DNA of 64,000 nt, from assembly GCF_001570945.1 (NCBI RefSeq), contig NZ_BCSQ01000004.1, forward strand, positions 17,172-81,171, read 5' to 3'. The stretch's first letter is position 1. Every line of letters starts with the position of its first letter. The notes beneath the pieces are model-generated. The model saw only the letters and a list, made by a program, of their open reading frames with translations. It was not told where the DNA came from and made no database searches. This document shows positions 9,114 through 16,677 of this stretch, in pieces. The stretch comes from Janibacter anophelis NBRC 107843 (lineage in GTDB: Bacteria; Actinomycetota; Actinomycetes; Actinomycetales; Dermatophilaceae). A program made the translations under genes and the position numbers.

Positions 9114-9891
9114 GCAGGTCGCTTCGCTCACTCCCGTCGAGGCACGGGCCCGCTTCCGCGAGGGTCTGCGGGTGCCGACCTCGGGGTGGAGCGCCGGGTG
9201 GACCCAGGCCAACCTCATCGCGGTGCCCCGGGAGCTGGCCTATGACGTCCTCCTCTTCGCGCAGCGCAACCCGAAGTCCTGCCCCATCCTCGATGCCACC
9301 GAGCCCGGAGAGGTCTTCTGCTCGATCTTCGACGGGGACCTGCGCACCGACCTGCCGGCCTACCGGGTCTACGAGGACGGTGAGCTCACCGCCGAGGTCG
9401 ACGACGTGCGCGAGCTGTGGCGGGAGGACCTCGTCGCCTTCCTCATCGGGTGCAGCTTCACCTTCGAGGCAGCCCTCCTCGAGGCGGGGGCACCCGTGCG
9501 TCACATCGAGGTCGGCAGCAATGTCCCCATGTACCGCACGACGCGTGAGTGCCGATCGGCCGGGTCCATCAGCGGGCCGCTCGTGGTGTCGATGCGACCG
9601 ATGCCCGCCGATCAGGTGGCCACCGCCGTCCGAGTGACCTCGCGGTATCCGGCCGTCCACGGGGCTCCAGTGCACATCGGTGACCCGTCGGCCCTGGGCA
9701 TCACCGACCTGGCCGCGCCAGACTTCGGCGAGGCGGTGCCGATCGCCGACGGCGAGGTCCCCGTCTTCTGGGCCTGTGGCGTCACCCCGCAGGCGGCGAT
9801 CATGAGGTCACGACCGCCCTTCGCCATCGGTCACGCGCCCGGGATGATGGCCATCACCGACGCGCGCGACAGCGACTACCTCGTGCCGTAG
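9106..9891 (+). CDS. Putative hydro-lyase, DUF1445 (YcsI family)
   Basis: From GTG 9106 (after AAGGGGGG) the gene encodes 261 residues. Conserved DUF1445 blocks are [20 protein letters not shown], the acidic loop [38 protein letters not shown] and [12 protein letters not shown] near the C-terminus. Family members are annotated as hydro-lyases related to D-glutamate cyclase, which makes 5-oxoproline, so a place in this operon is logical. It overlaps the end of pxpC by 8 bases and is probably translated with it. Gene order transporter-pxpA-pxpB-pxpC-hydro-lyase resembles the Bacillus ycsG-ycsF-ycsI-kipI-kipA group, rearranged. Confidence 0.9.
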   Translation: MPEQVASLTPVEARARFREGLRVPTSGWSAGWTQANLIAVPRELAYDVLLFAQRNPKSCPILDATEPGEVFCSIFDGDLRTDLPAYRVYEDGELTAEVDDVRELWREDLVAFLIGCSFTFEAALLEAGAPVRHIEVGSNVPMYRTTRECRSAGSISGPLVVSMRPMPADQVATAVRVTSRYPAVHGAPVHIGDPSALGITDLAAPDFGEAVPIADGEVPVFWACGVTPQAAIMRSRPPFAIGHAPGMMAITDARDSDYLVP

Positions 9892-9896
9892 CCGGC

Positions 9897-11906
9897 TCAG
9901 GTGCCGAACCAGAAGCCGCGCCCGCCGAACCAGTCCTGGTCGTCGCCGCCCGCGTCCCCGTGCCGGGACCCGAGGTAGGAGCCGACGACGGCGGCACCGA
10001 GGTCGTCGAGCTCCGGCGCCACGACCTTGCCACCGGCGCGCCGGGCGAGGGTGTCGACGAAGCGTGCCAGCCCGGGGTCCTCGCCGAGCCGGAAGAAGGT
10101 GGTCTGGGCACCCAGCCGGGAGGCGGTGTCGAGCTCGCGCACGGTGACCGCGATGGTCAACGGGTGCGGCGGGTAGTCGAAGAAGGACTCGCCGCCGGGC
10201 TCGAGGTGCGCCGTGGGCTCACCGTCGGTGACGACGAGCAGCACGGGCTGGGCATTGGGGTGCTTGCGGAAGTGCCGGTTGGCCAGCAGCAGCGCGTGGT
10301 GGAGGTTGGTCCCCTTGTCCCAGAAGGCGTCCAGCGCCGTGAGCTCCTCGATCTCCATGACCGACGCGTGCCGACCGAAGCCGATGAGCTGCAGGTGGTC
10401 GCCGCGGAAGCGGGAGCGGATCAGGGTGTGCAGGGCCAGGGCCGTGCGCTTCATCGGCACCCACCGCCCGTCCATCGCCATGGAGAAGGAGGTGTCGACG
10501 AGCAGCGCGACGGCCGCCTGGGTGCGGGCCTCGGTCTCGGCGACCTCGATGTCGTCCGAGGTGATCAGTCGGTCGCTGCCGTCGCCGGCCCGGCGCAGGA
10601 CGCCGTTGAGCACGGTGCGCGGGATGTCCCACGGCTCGGTGTCGCCGAACTCCCAGGGCCGGGTGGCCCCGGACCGCTCCCCCGCTGCACCGGCGCGGCG
10701 CAGGTCGCGCTGGCCCTGTCGACCGGACATCCGATCGGCGATGTCGCGCAGCAGCGATCGTCCCAGCTGGCGCATGGCCCGAGGGGTCAGGCGCAGCTGC
10801 CCCTCGAAGTCACGGCGGACCGTGCCGCTGCTCCGCAGGGCCTGCTCGAGGTCGCGCAGCGCCTTGGCGTCGACCGCGGCCTGCTCCCCCAGCTGGCGGG
10901 CGAGCTCGTCGAGGTCGATGTCGTCGAGCCGGGCACCGGCGTGGGACTGCGAGAGCTGGTCGCTCAGGGCGTCGAGCCGCGCGATGTCCTGCAGCATCCC
11001 GGTGCCGTCACCGAGCCCCAGGCCCTGCTCCCCGCCGAACTGCTCCGAGCCGCTCCAGTCCTCGCCGGGACGCAGGCTCTGCAGGTTGGCGTCGAGCCGG
11101 CCGAGGGACTCCATGAGCTGTGGTGAGCCGAAGGCCTGCGCCGACAGCTGCATGAGCTCCTCGCGCTGCTCGGGGGTCATCGAGTTGAGCAGGCGCTGGG
11201 CGGCGGCCGCGCGCTGCGCCAGCGCGTCGATCAGCTCGTCGACGTCCTGCGGCCCCTCGGGGAAGAAGTCACCGTGCCGGTCCATGAACTCGGCGAAGTC
11301 CTCGGGGGTGTCCTCACCCCGCTGGTGCTTCTCGAGCAGCTCGTTGAGGTCACGCAGCATCGCGTCGACGGCGGCCCGGTCCTCGTCGGTGGCGCCCTCG
11401 AGCGCCTGCTTCATCCCGGCGAAGCGCTGGTCGAGCACCTCGCGGCCGAGCAGGTCCTTGATCCGCTCGTAGTCGGCCCGGGCCTGCGAGGACTGCCACG
11501 AGTAGTCCTGCAGCTCGCTCACGGCCGCGGCCGTGGACAGGGAGAGGTTGTCCAGCCTCATCTGGGCGAAATCGCGCTCGAGGTCGTCGAGGTGGACGTC
11601 GCGGGCCAGCTGCTTGCGCTCCTCGAGGACGGCCCGGTCGAGCAGCTCGCGGACCTCCTGGAGCGTGCCGTCGAGACCGTGCTGGTGGAGCAGCTCGCGG
11701 CGGCGCTCGTTGACCTGTCGGGCGAGGTCGTCCAGTCCCCTCTGGTCGCGGCCGCCACGCCGAAGGAATTCCTGCAGGGCCCGCTCAGGTGAGGACCCGC
11801 CCATGACGCGCTCACCGATGGCGTCGAGCGCCTCGGCGATGTCGACGGGCGGGGCGAGGGGGTCGCCGCCCTCGTACCGGTGGAACCGGCGGCGGCTACT
11901 GGCCAT
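9897..11906 (-). CDS. VWA-domain protein paired with a MoxR/ChlI-type AAA+ ATPase
   Basis: This 669-residue protein starts at MASSRRRFHRYEGGDP (ATG 11906). The first 450 residues are charged and helical, with many Glu/Arg/Gln, likely coiled coil. The C-terminal 200 residues form a von Willebrand A domain with the metal site DTSFSMAMDG (MIDAS D-x-S-x-S), the Thr in KGTNLHHAL and VVTDGEPTAH. It overlaps by 11 bases the upstream AAA+ gene. In MoxR-VWA pairs the ATPase and VWA protein cooperate in assembling or remodelling a target, often inserting a metal; the target here is unknown. The 3' end is only 5 bases from the convergent hydro-lyase gene. Confidence 0.88.
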   Translation of the reverse strand: MASSRRRFHRYEGGDPLAPPVDIAEALDAIGERVMGGSSPERALQEFLRRGGRDQRGLDDLARQVNERRRELLHQHGLDGTLQEVRELLDRAVLEERKQLARDVHLDDLERDFAQMRLDNLSLSTAAAVSELQDYSWQSSQARADYERIKDLLGREVLDQRFAGMKQALEGATDEDRAAVDAMLRDLNELLEKHQRGEDTPEDFAEFMDRHGDFFPEGPQDVDELIDALAQRAAAAQRLLNSMTPEQREELMQLSAQAFGSPQLMESLGRLDANLQSLRPGEDWSGSEQFGGEQGLGLGDGTGMLQDIARLDALSDQLSQSHAGARLDDIDLDELARQLGEQAAVDAKALRDLEQALRSSGTVRRDFEGQLRLTPRAMRQLGRSLLRDIADRMSGRQGQRDLRRAGAAGERSGATRPWEFGDTEPWDIPRTVLNGVLRRAGDGSDRLITSDDIEVAETEARTQAAVALLVDTSFSMAMDGRWVPMKRTALALHTLIRSRFRGDHLQLIGFGRHASVMEIEELTALDAFWDKGTNLHHALLLANRHFRKHPNAQPVLLVVTDGEPTAHLEPGGESFFDYPPHPLTIAVTVRELDTASRLGAQTTFFRLGEDPGLARFVDTLARRAGGKVVAPELDDLGAAVVGSYLGSRHGDAGGDDQDWFGGRGFWFGT

Positions 11907-13296
11907 ACACGGTCTCGCCCCCTGCGGTGTCCTTGCCGATCTTGCGGGCGAGGTAGAGACCCTCGAGGGCCAGCTCCACGGCGGCCGCCCGCTGCCCTTC
12001 GCTCGTCGCGTCGAGTCGCTCGAAGACCTCGTCGTAGAGGTCGGACTCCCCGAGGAGCGGGAGCCCGTCGAGGAAGTCACGGGCCGTCACCAGCTCACCG
12101 GTGGCGATCTCGGCGCCGTCCTCGATCGCCCGCACGAGCGGCCCGAAGTCGATGCCGCGCACGAGGTGGCGCACGGTGTCGGCGACGGCCGTCCGCAGCA
12201 GATGGGTGAGGATCTCCAGCTCGCGTCCCTCCTCGCCGCTATCGAACTCGATCTTGCCGCCGAGGACCTCGACGGCGGTCTCGAGGTCGACCACCCGCGC
12301 GACCGGGTCGTCCTCACCCACGACCGCGGCACGGTGCAGCGCGGACGCGGCGATCGTCTCGGCGCCGGCGATGGCGAAGCGCGCGCTCACGCCGCTGCGC
12401 TGGTCGACGGCCGACGACTCGCGCAGGTTGCGGGTGAATCGGGCGAGGATCTCCAGGAGGTGGTCGGGCACCTGCGCGACGAGCTGCGCCTCCTGCCGGG
12501 TCACGGCGATCTCCGCCTCGAGCTCGCGCGGGTAGTGCGTGCGGATCTCGGCCCCGAAGCGGTCCTTGAGCGGGGTGATGATCCGGCCGCGGTTGGTGTA
12601 GTCCTCGGGGTTGGCACTCGCGAGGACGAGCACGTCGAGCGGCAGGCGCAGGACGTAGCCACGCACCTGGATGTCGCGCTCCTCCATGACGTTGAGCATC
12701 GCGACCTGGATCCGCTCGGCGAGGTCGGGCAGCTCGTTGATCGTCACGATGCCGCGGTGGCTGCGTGGGATGAGGCCGAAGTGGATCGTCTCCGGGTCGC
12801 CGAGCGCACGGCCCTCCGCGACCTTCATCGGGTCGACGTCACCGATGAGGTCGGCGACGGAGGTGTCTGGGGTGGCCAGCTTTTCGACGTACCGCTCGTC
12901 GCGGTGGCGCCAGACCACCGGCAGGTCGTCGCCGAGCTCGGTCGCACGCCGTCGGGATGCGTGGGTGATCGGGTCGAAGGGGTGCTCCGCCAGCTCCGAG
13001 CCCGCGATCACCGGGGTCCACTCGTCGAGCAGGCCGGCGATGGTGCGCAGCAGACGGGTCTTGCCCTGGCCTCGCTCGCCGAGCAGGACGATGTCGTGAC
13101 CGGCGAGCAGCGCCCGCTCGACCTGCGGGATGACCGAGTCCTCGTAGCCGTGCAGGCCCGGCCAGGGGTCCTCGCCGGCGCGCAGCCGGGCCAGGAGGTT
13201 GTCGCGGAGCTCGCTGCGCAGGGGCTTGGCCTCGTGCCCTGCGGCACGCAGCTCGCCGACGGTCGTGATGGTGGGGGCGGCAGTCCGGGTGCTCAC
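11896..13296 (-). CDS. Magnesium-chelatase-like AAA+ ATPase
   Basis: This 466-residue ATPase has a Walker A of form GERGQGKT (in HDIVLLGERGQGKTRLL). Typical of ChlI/MoxR proteins are the Walker-B-like block RGIVTINELPDLAERIQVAM, the following NVMEERDIQVRGY, and the sensor-like VLASANPEDYTNRGRII. The start is GTG 13296 with a weak ribosome site. No other chelatase subunits (ChlD/ChlH or cobalt-chelatase) are near. With the overlapping VWA gene it makes a two-gene AAA/VWA unit widespread in actinobacteria, whose cellular role is not settled. Confidence 0.88.
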   Translation of the reverse strand: MSTRTAAPTITTVGELRAAGHEAKPLRSELRDNLLARLRAGEDPWPGLHGYEDSVIPQVERALLAGHDIVLLGERGQGKTRLLRTIAGLLDEWTPVIAGSELAEHPFDPITHASRRRATELGDDLPVVWRHRDERYVEKLATPDTSVADLIGDVDPMKVAEGRALGDPETIHFGLIPRSHRGIVTINELPDLAERIQVAMLNVMEERDIQVRGYVLRLPLDVLVLASANPEDYTNRGRIITPLKDRFGAEIRTHYPRELEAEIAVTRQEAQLVAQVPDHLLEILARFTRNLRESSAVDQRSGVSARFAIAGAETIAASALHRAAVVGEDDPVARVVDLETAVEVLGGKIEFDSGEEGRELEILTHLLRTAVADTVRHLVRGIDFGPLVRAIEDGAEIATGELVTARDFLDGLPLLGESDLYDEVFERLDATSEGQRAAAVELALEGLYLARKIGKDTAGGETVYGQ

Positions 13297-13440
13297 CCTC
13301 AGCAGGCTAGACCTCCCGTCCGACAGCCGATCCGCCGCACTACGCTCACGCGCAGGGGTCAGATCGAGGAGGCGGGCACGGCGGACACCACCTGGCGTTG
13401 GCTCACGGCACCATCCGCAACGCGCGACCTCTGGCTGGAG

Positions 13441-13917
13441 GTGCGCACGCCCGACGGCATCGACCTGACGTGGCGATCGCCGGACGGGACCCCTCTCGAC
13501 GAGGTGATCGGCAACGGCGAGCCCGACTCCCTCCCCTTCGCCGTGCGGCTCCGCCAGCAGAGCAGCACGGGGGTCCGGCGCGGCGACCTCCTGTGGACCC
13601 TCGGCCTGGGGATCGGTGTCGTGTCGGACCGCTTCGTCGATGCGCTGACCGACCTCGGCGTCGACGGATGGAGCACCTACCCGATCGCCGTCGAGGACCG
13701 TCAGGGCCGCCCGATCGAGGGATACCAGGGTCTCGTCGCCGACACCACGGGCGCGAGCGAGCTCGTGTCGGGCGCGTGGTGGGAGCATGTGCAGTCCTTC
13801 AGCTACTTCGTCACCGAGCGCGTGGCCGGGGTGCTGCTCCGCGCCGAGGTGGACGGCTTCGACCTCGAGCCCACGGAGGCCGGCGACCGGGTCCCTCCCG
13901 GCCCTGTCGCGGACTGA
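13441..13917 (+). CDS. Hypothetical protein, start uncertain
   Basis: I do not recognise this protein. The frame has clear high-GC third-position coding bias and reads VRTPDGIDLTWRSPDGTPLD and onward to ...RVPPGPVAD. Coding-looking sequence (TTWRWLTAPSATRDLWLE) continues upstream to about 13357, but no ATG, GTG or TTG is found in frame there. A GAGGAGG lies at 13367-13373 with no start codon at the right distance. Either translation begins at GTG 13441, or a rare start is used, or the 5' end is damaged. No signal peptide or membrane segment is visible. It lies between the divergent AAA+ gene and the clpP operon. Confidence 0.5.
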   Translation: MRTPDGIDLTWRSPDGTPLDEVIGNGEPDSLPFAVRLRQQSSTGVRRGDLLWTLGLGIGVVSDRFVDALTDLGVDGWSTYPIAVEDRQGRPIEGYQGLVADTTGASELVSGAWWEHVQSFSYFVTERVAGVLLRAEVDGFDLEPTEAGDRVPPGPVAD

Positions 13918-13953
13918 CCACGCCGACCGGCCGACCCGGCCGCTCAGAGCAGA

Positions 13954-13968
13954 TCTGCTGCCGGCAGG
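13954..13968. promoter_or_regulatory. Candidate PopR box upstream of the clpP pair
   Basis: TCTGCT-GCC-GGCAGG matches the TCTGCC-N3-GGCAGA element bound by Streptomyces PopR at 10 of 12 positions. It lies 42 bases before the first clpP start, in the promoter region. A second palindrome, AGCAGATCTGCT (13948-13959), overlaps its left arm. A second similar box lies before popR itself. Confidence 0.6.
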
Positions 13969-14009
13969 ACCGTGGTGGGTCTCCCCCTTCGCCGGGGCAG
14001 GTTGGAGAC

Positions 14010-14639
14010 ATGAGCGAGACACCGACCCCAGCCCACTTCGACGACCGCGCGCGACGCGAGCTGCTGCGGCAGCGCGTCCTCGTGCTCGACGGGGTCCTCC
14101 ACGACGACAACGGCACGCTGCTGACCACCCAGCTCGTGTCACTCGCCGCCGAGGACCCCACCACCGACATCGCCCTGTGGATCCACTCCCCCGGCGGCTC
14201 CGTCCCAGCGATGCTCGCGATCCGCGACGTCATGCGACTGGTCCCCAACGACGTGAGCACGCTCGCGCTCGGGATCGCCTGCAGCGCAGGGCAGTTCCTC
14301 CTCTCCGCAGGGACGAAGGGGAAGCGTCGCGCCCTCCCGCACTCGCGGGTCCTGCTGCACCAGGGGTCCGCCGGCATCGGGGGCACGGCGGTCGACGTCG
14401 AGCTGCAGGCGGACGACCTGCGGCACACCCGCGACACGGTCCTCGGGCTCATCTGCGAGGACACGGGGCAGCCGCTCGAGCGCGTCTTCGAGGAGTCGCT
14501 GCGGGACCGGTGGTTCTCCGCCCGGGAGGCGCTCGACTTCGGCTTCGTCGACGAGGTCGTCGGCAGCTTCGACGACATCGCACCGGGCGGTCGCGCGCCG
14601 ACCGGGTTCCGGGGTGGCCTCGTGGGGGCCGGGCGATGA
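14010..14639 (+). CDS. ClpP-family serine protease (ClpP3-like)
   Basis: This 209-residue ClpP subunit has nucleophile Ser92 in GIACSAGQFLL and His117 in HSRVLLHQG, and the SPGGS oxyanion region is present in ALWIHSPGGSVPAML. The acid residue is expected in DRWFSAREALDFGFVDEV. Together with the overlapping second ClpP it should form a mixed double-heptamer barrel that degrades proteins fed by Clp ATPases. TTGGAG precedes the ATG. The neighbouring PopR-type regulator and operator mark this as the second, inducible clpP operon of actinobacteria, comparable to clpP3P4, and not the essential clpP1P2. Confidence 0.92.
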   Translation: MSETPTPAHFDDRARRELLRQRVLVLDGVLHDDNGTLLTTQLVSLAAEDPTTDIALWIHSPGGSVPAMLAIRDVMRLVPNDVSTLALGIACSAGQFLLSAGTKGKRRALPHSRVLLHQGSAGIGGTAVDVELQADDLRHTRDTVLGLICEDTGQPLERVFEESLRDRWFSAREALDFGFVDEVVGSFDDIAPGGRAPTGFRGGLVGAGR

Positions 14640-15223
14640 GCACCTACCCGATCCCCAACGTCATCGCCCAGCACCCGCGCGGCGAGCGGATCATGGACGT
14701 CTACTCGCACCTGCTCACCGAGCGGATCATCTACCTCGGCACCGGGATCGACGCCGGCGTCGCCAACGCGCTCATCGCCCAGCTCATCCACCTCGAGTCC
14801 GTGGACCCCGACCAGGACGTGCAGCTCTACATCAACTGCGAAGGGGGCGACCCCAGCGCCATGCTCGCGGTCCACGACACGATGCGCTACATCAGGCCAG
14901 ATGTCGCGACCACCTGTGTGGGACAGGCGATCTCGGTTGGCGCGGTGCTGCTCGCCGCGGGCGCTCCGGGCAAGCGAGCGGCGCTCTCACACGCACGGGT
15001 GGTCCTGCACCAGCCCTCCGCGCAGGGGCGGGGGCCGATCCCCGACCTCATCCTCCAGGCGGACGAGCTCGTGCGGATCCGGGCCGACATCGAGGGCGTA
15101 CTCGCCCGGGCGACCGGCCGGGGCGTCGCCGAGCTGCGCGCGGACACCGACCGGGACCGGGTCTTCACCGCGGGTGCCGCCCGGGACTACGGGCTCGTCG
15201 ACGAGGTGATCGACGTGCGGTGA
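14636..15223 (+). CDS. ClpP-family serine protease (ClpP4-like)
   Basis: This 195-residue ClpP subunit overlaps the previous clpP by ATGA. Catalytic Ser100 lies in GQAISVGAVLLAAG and His125 in HARVVLHQP. The loop usually reading SPGG is CEGG here (YINCEGGDPSAML), a mild departure. N-terminal processing sites typical of ClpP propeptides cannot be judged. The tight overlap implies equimolar synthesis with the first subunit. It converges with popR 4 bases downstream. Confidence 0.92.
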   Translation: MSTYPIPNVIAQHPRGERIMDVYSHLLTERIIYLGTGIDAGVANALIAQLIHLESVDPDQDVQLYINCEGGDPSAMLAVHDTMRYIRPDVATTCVGQAISVGAVLLAAGAPGKRAALSHARVVLHQPSAQGRGPIPDLILQADELVRIRADIEGVLARATGRGVAELRADTDRDRVFTAGAARDYGLVDEVIDVR

Positions 15224-15226
15224 TCC

Positions 15227-15589
15227 TCAGGCGGCAAGGGCCAGGACCGACACCGTCCCGCGGACCGCTGCGGTGGCCGGGGCCTGCAGGGTCTCGGCCA
15301 CCGCCAGGGTGAGGTCGAGCAGCGTCACGTCGAGAGCACCGGCGACGGCGACGATCATCTCGCTCGACGGCTCCTTGCGGCCGCGCTCGATCTCCGAGAG
15401 GTACTGCGGGGAGATCCCCGCCCGGGCGGCCGTGTCGTCGAGGGTGTCGCCGCGCTCGTGGCGTCGTCGCCGCAACTGGTCACCGAGGGCCTCGCGCCAC
15501 AGGGGCTCGGCGGCTCGCCGTCGTCGCTGGAGCAGCGCCCGCTCGAAGGGGGTCGCCTTGCGGTGGGTGGTCTGGGCTGACTCGGCCAT
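15227..15589 (-). CDS. XRE-family regulator of the second clpP operon (PopR/ClgR-like)
   Basis: This 120-residue protein has a single helix-turn-helix (LRRRRHERGDTLDDTAARAG, then ISPQYLSEIERGRKEPSSEM), closely following the ClgR/PopR pattern 'GYLSEVERGxKExSSE'. It ends in ...VLALAA. In Streptomyces, PopR and ClgR carry such C-terminal alanines as a degradation signal and are destroyed by ClpP proteases, which closes a feedback loop. The gene sits end to end with the clpP pair, and candidate PopR boxes lie upstream of both. The regulatory role is therefore well supported by context, though not proven. Confidence 0.85.
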   Translation of the reverse strand: MAESAQTTHRKATPFERALLQRRRRAAEPLWREALGDQLRRRRHERGDTLDDTAARAGISPQYLSEIERGRKEPSSEMIVAVAGALDVTLLDLTLAVAETLQAPATAAVRGTVSVLALAA

Positions 15590-15629
15590 GCCTCAGCGTA
15601 GGACCGGCAGGGGAGGCTCCGGGGAGAGT

Positions 15630-15644
15630 TCCGCTCCCGGCAGA
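15630..15644. promoter_or_regulatory. Candidate PopR box upstream of popR
   Basis: TCCGCT-CCC-GGCAGA matches the TCTGCC-N3-GGCAGA element at 10 of 12 positions, with a perfect right half. It lies about 40 bases before the popR start codon, in the 74-base gap after the LacI-family gene, and would allow autoregulation. Confidence 0.45.
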
Positions 15645-15663
15645 ATCCGGTCGTCGAGCGGCG

Positions 15664-16677
15664 TCAGCGTGCCCGGGCCGTCGACCCGCGGAGCACGAGC
15701 TCGGGCTGGACCAGGAACTCCGCGCGGTGGGCCGTGCTGCCGTCGATCTCGTCGAGCAGCGCGTCGACGGCTGCGGTCCCCATCGCCTCGACCGGTTTGC
15801 GCAGCGTCGTGAGCGGGGGGTGGGAGAAGGCCGCCATCGGGCTGTCGTCGAAGCCGACGACGGACACCTCCTCGGGGACCGAGAGGCCGCGGGCACGGAT
15901 GCCACGGACCGCGCCCAGCGCCATGATGTCGCTGCCGCACACGATCGCCGTGCACCCCCGGTCGACGAGCGCACCGGCGGCCGCCTGCCCACCCGCGAGG
16001 GTGAAGAGCGAGTGCTCGACGTGGCCGGCGTCGAGGCCCCTGCGGCGCATCGCGTCGGCAAACCCGGCGACCTTGCGGGCGACGGGCACGAATCGCTCGG
16101 GCCCCAGCGCGAGACCCACCCGCTCGTGGCCCAGCTCGGCGAGGTGGCTCACGGCCATCTCCATGGCCGAGGCATCGTCGGCCGAGACGAAGGGGGCCGA
16201 GATCCGCTCGCTGTACCCGTCGACGAGGACGAAGGGGATGCCCTGCGCCGCGATCCGGGCGTACCGCTCGTGGTCGGCCGTCATGTCGGCGTGCAGACCG
16301 GAGACGAAGACGATCCCGTCGACGCCGCGCGCGATGAGCACCGCGACGAGCTCGTCCTCCGTCGACCCGCCCGGGGTCTGCGTGCCGAGCACCGGGATGT
16401 ACCGGTGTCGCGCGAGGGTCTGCCCGATGACCTGGGCGATCGCCGGGAAGATCGGGTTGCTCAGCTCGGGCATGATCAGCCCGACGAGACCGGCCTTGGT
16501 CTCCTTGGGCCGGCGGGGTCGCTCGTAGCCGAGCACGTCGAGCGCGGCGAGGACGGCCTGACGCGTCGACGCGGAGGGGCCCGCCCGACCATTGAGGACG
16601 CGCGAGACCGTCGCCTGGCTGACCCCGGCGTGGTTAGCGACGTCGGCGAGGCGGGCTCCCGGGCGTGACTCGGTCAT
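15664..16677 (-). CDS. LacI family transcriptional regulator
   Basis: This 337-residue regulator has an N-terminal LacI helix-turn-helix (RLADVANHAGVSQATVSRVL, NGRAGPSAST) and hinge helix, then a periplasmic-binding-protein-like sugar-sensing domain (GLIMPELSNPIFPAIAQVIG; VVGFDDSPMAAFSHPPLTTL). It starts immediately after the stop of the alpha-glucosidase gene (no gap), so both are one transcript. It probably represses that transcript in response to a maltose-type sugar, acting on the palindromes at 18410-18450 (inference). Confidence 0.93.
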   Translation of the reverse strand: MTESRPGARLADVANHAGVSQATVSRVLNGRAGPSASTRQAVLAALDVLGYERPRRPKETKAGLVGLIMPELSNPIFPAIAQVIGQTLARHRYIPVLGTQTPGGSTEDELVAVLIARGVDGIVFVSGLHADMTADHERYARIAAQGIPFVLVDGYSERISAPFVSADDASAMEMAVSHLAELGHERVGLALGPERFVPVARKVAGFADAMRRRGLDAGHVEHSLFTLAGGQAAAGALVDRGCTAIVCGSDIMALGAVRGIRARGLSVPEEVSVVGFDDSPMAAFSHPPLTTLRKPVEAMGTAAVDALLDEIDGSTAHRAEFLVQPELVLRGSTARAR

